A program made the translations under genes and the position numbers. From assembly GCA_900553845.1 (NCBI GenBank), contig USEW01000030.1, positions 1-14,009 of the forward strand: a stretch of DNA of 14,009 bases, given 5' to 3'. Every line of letters starts with the position of its first letter. Position 1 is the stretch's first letter. This document shows positions 13,886 through 14,009 of the stretch, piece by piece. The stretch is from an uncultured bacterium (lineage in GTDB: Bacteria > Cyanobacteriota > Vampirovibrionia > Gastranaerophilales > Gastranaerophilaceae). The notes below the pieces were generated by a model. It saw nothing but the letters and a program-made list of their open reading frames with translations, was not told where the DNA came from and did not search any database.

Positions 13886-14009
13886 ATGAGCAAACATATT
13901 GATACAACACCAATTGAAGTATATATTTTAACGGCTGATTATGATATTAAAGGAACTGTTTATGTTGCAAAATACACAGATTCAAATCGTGAATTAACAG
14001 ATTTATTGA
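13886..14009 (+). CDS. Small Sm-like-pattern protein, 3'-truncated by window edge
   Basis: The first 41 codons of a gene that continues past the window. The start is supported by AGAGGA 7 bases before ATG and a TATAAT upstream. The visible protein begins MSKHIDTTPIEVYILTADYD and continues IKGTVYVAKYTDSNRELTDLL. Its strand pattern (IEVYILT, a short turn, IKGTVYV) parallels IIVFTNNFKVYGTLY in the gene at 11630-11917, including the conserved GT. It may be a distant relative with the same small beta-barrel fold. Function is unknown and the full length is not visible. Confidence 0.7.
   Translation, partial: MSKHIDTTPIEVYILTADYDIKGTVYVAKYTDSNRELTDLL

Noticed and set aside
1..14009. CRISPR arrays, tRNA or rRNA genes, insertion sequences or prophage genes
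   Set aside because: I looked on both strands and saw no regularly spaced repeats, no cloverleaf-like GC stretches, no transposase or integrase motifs and no target-site duplications.

Overview
This window comes from a very AT-rich bacterial chromosome. Intergenic stretches are almost pure A/T, intrinsic terminators are well formed, and most genes carry GGAG-type ribosome binding sites. The best lineage clue is the minus-strand gene at 3486-4244, which reads as Ycf23/DUF561, a family I know from cyanobacteria and plastids. There are no photosynthesis genes. An AT-rich genome with glucan metabolism, a Ycf23 homologue and an N-terminal FSG-type tag on a giant intracellular protein would fit the non-photosynthetic cyanobacterial relatives (Gastranaerophilales/'Melainabacteria'). 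That placement is inference and could be tested with the UvrC and Ycf23 sequences.

Layout, left to right. (1) 2-1116, plus strand: the 3' part of a class I SAM methyltransferase, then a beta-carbonic anhydrase 11 bases later. (2) 1172-1342, minus strand: a 56-codon gene with a strong Shine-Dalgarno, convergent with the carbonic anhydrase gene; a hairpin lies between them. (3) 1649-3337, plus: an alpha-glucan phosphorylase-family protein with its own promoter and a strong terminator, followed by an unusually GC-rich 17-bp hairpin. (4) 3486-7477, minus: four genes, namely a YfcE-like metallophosphoesterase, uvrC, a small HEAT-like protein and ycf23. A terminator separates ycf23 from the other three. 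(5) 7624-11559, plus: a 1311-residue GH13 (alpha-amylase clan) protein. (6) 11630-11917, minus: a small acidic protein that looks like an Sm-type beta barrel with a six-cysteine loop. (7) 12246-13784, minus: an exported GH13 protein. (8) 13886 to the right edge, plus: the start of another small protein whose N-terminus resembles the strand pattern of the gene at 11630.

The common theme is alpha-glucan chemistry: a phosphorylase homologue, a huge cytoplasmic GH13 protein and an exported GH13 protein within about 12 kb. They have separate promoters and differ in orientation, so this is a neighbourhood and not an operon. DNA repair (uvrC) and Ycf23 sit between them with no obvious functional link.

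Points most worth a second look: the phosphorylase homologue has serine (S430) where the family carries the lysine that holds pyridoxal phosphate, although the phosphate-binding Arg/Lys motif is kept. The giant GH13 protein keeps the Asp/Glu/Asp catalytic triad but has about 510 residues between conserved regions I and II, plus a second insertion after region IV. Two genes (uvrC and the exported GH13) have a perfect TATAAT ending exactly 7 bases before ATG and no Shine-Dalgarno, which suggests leaderless mRNAs.
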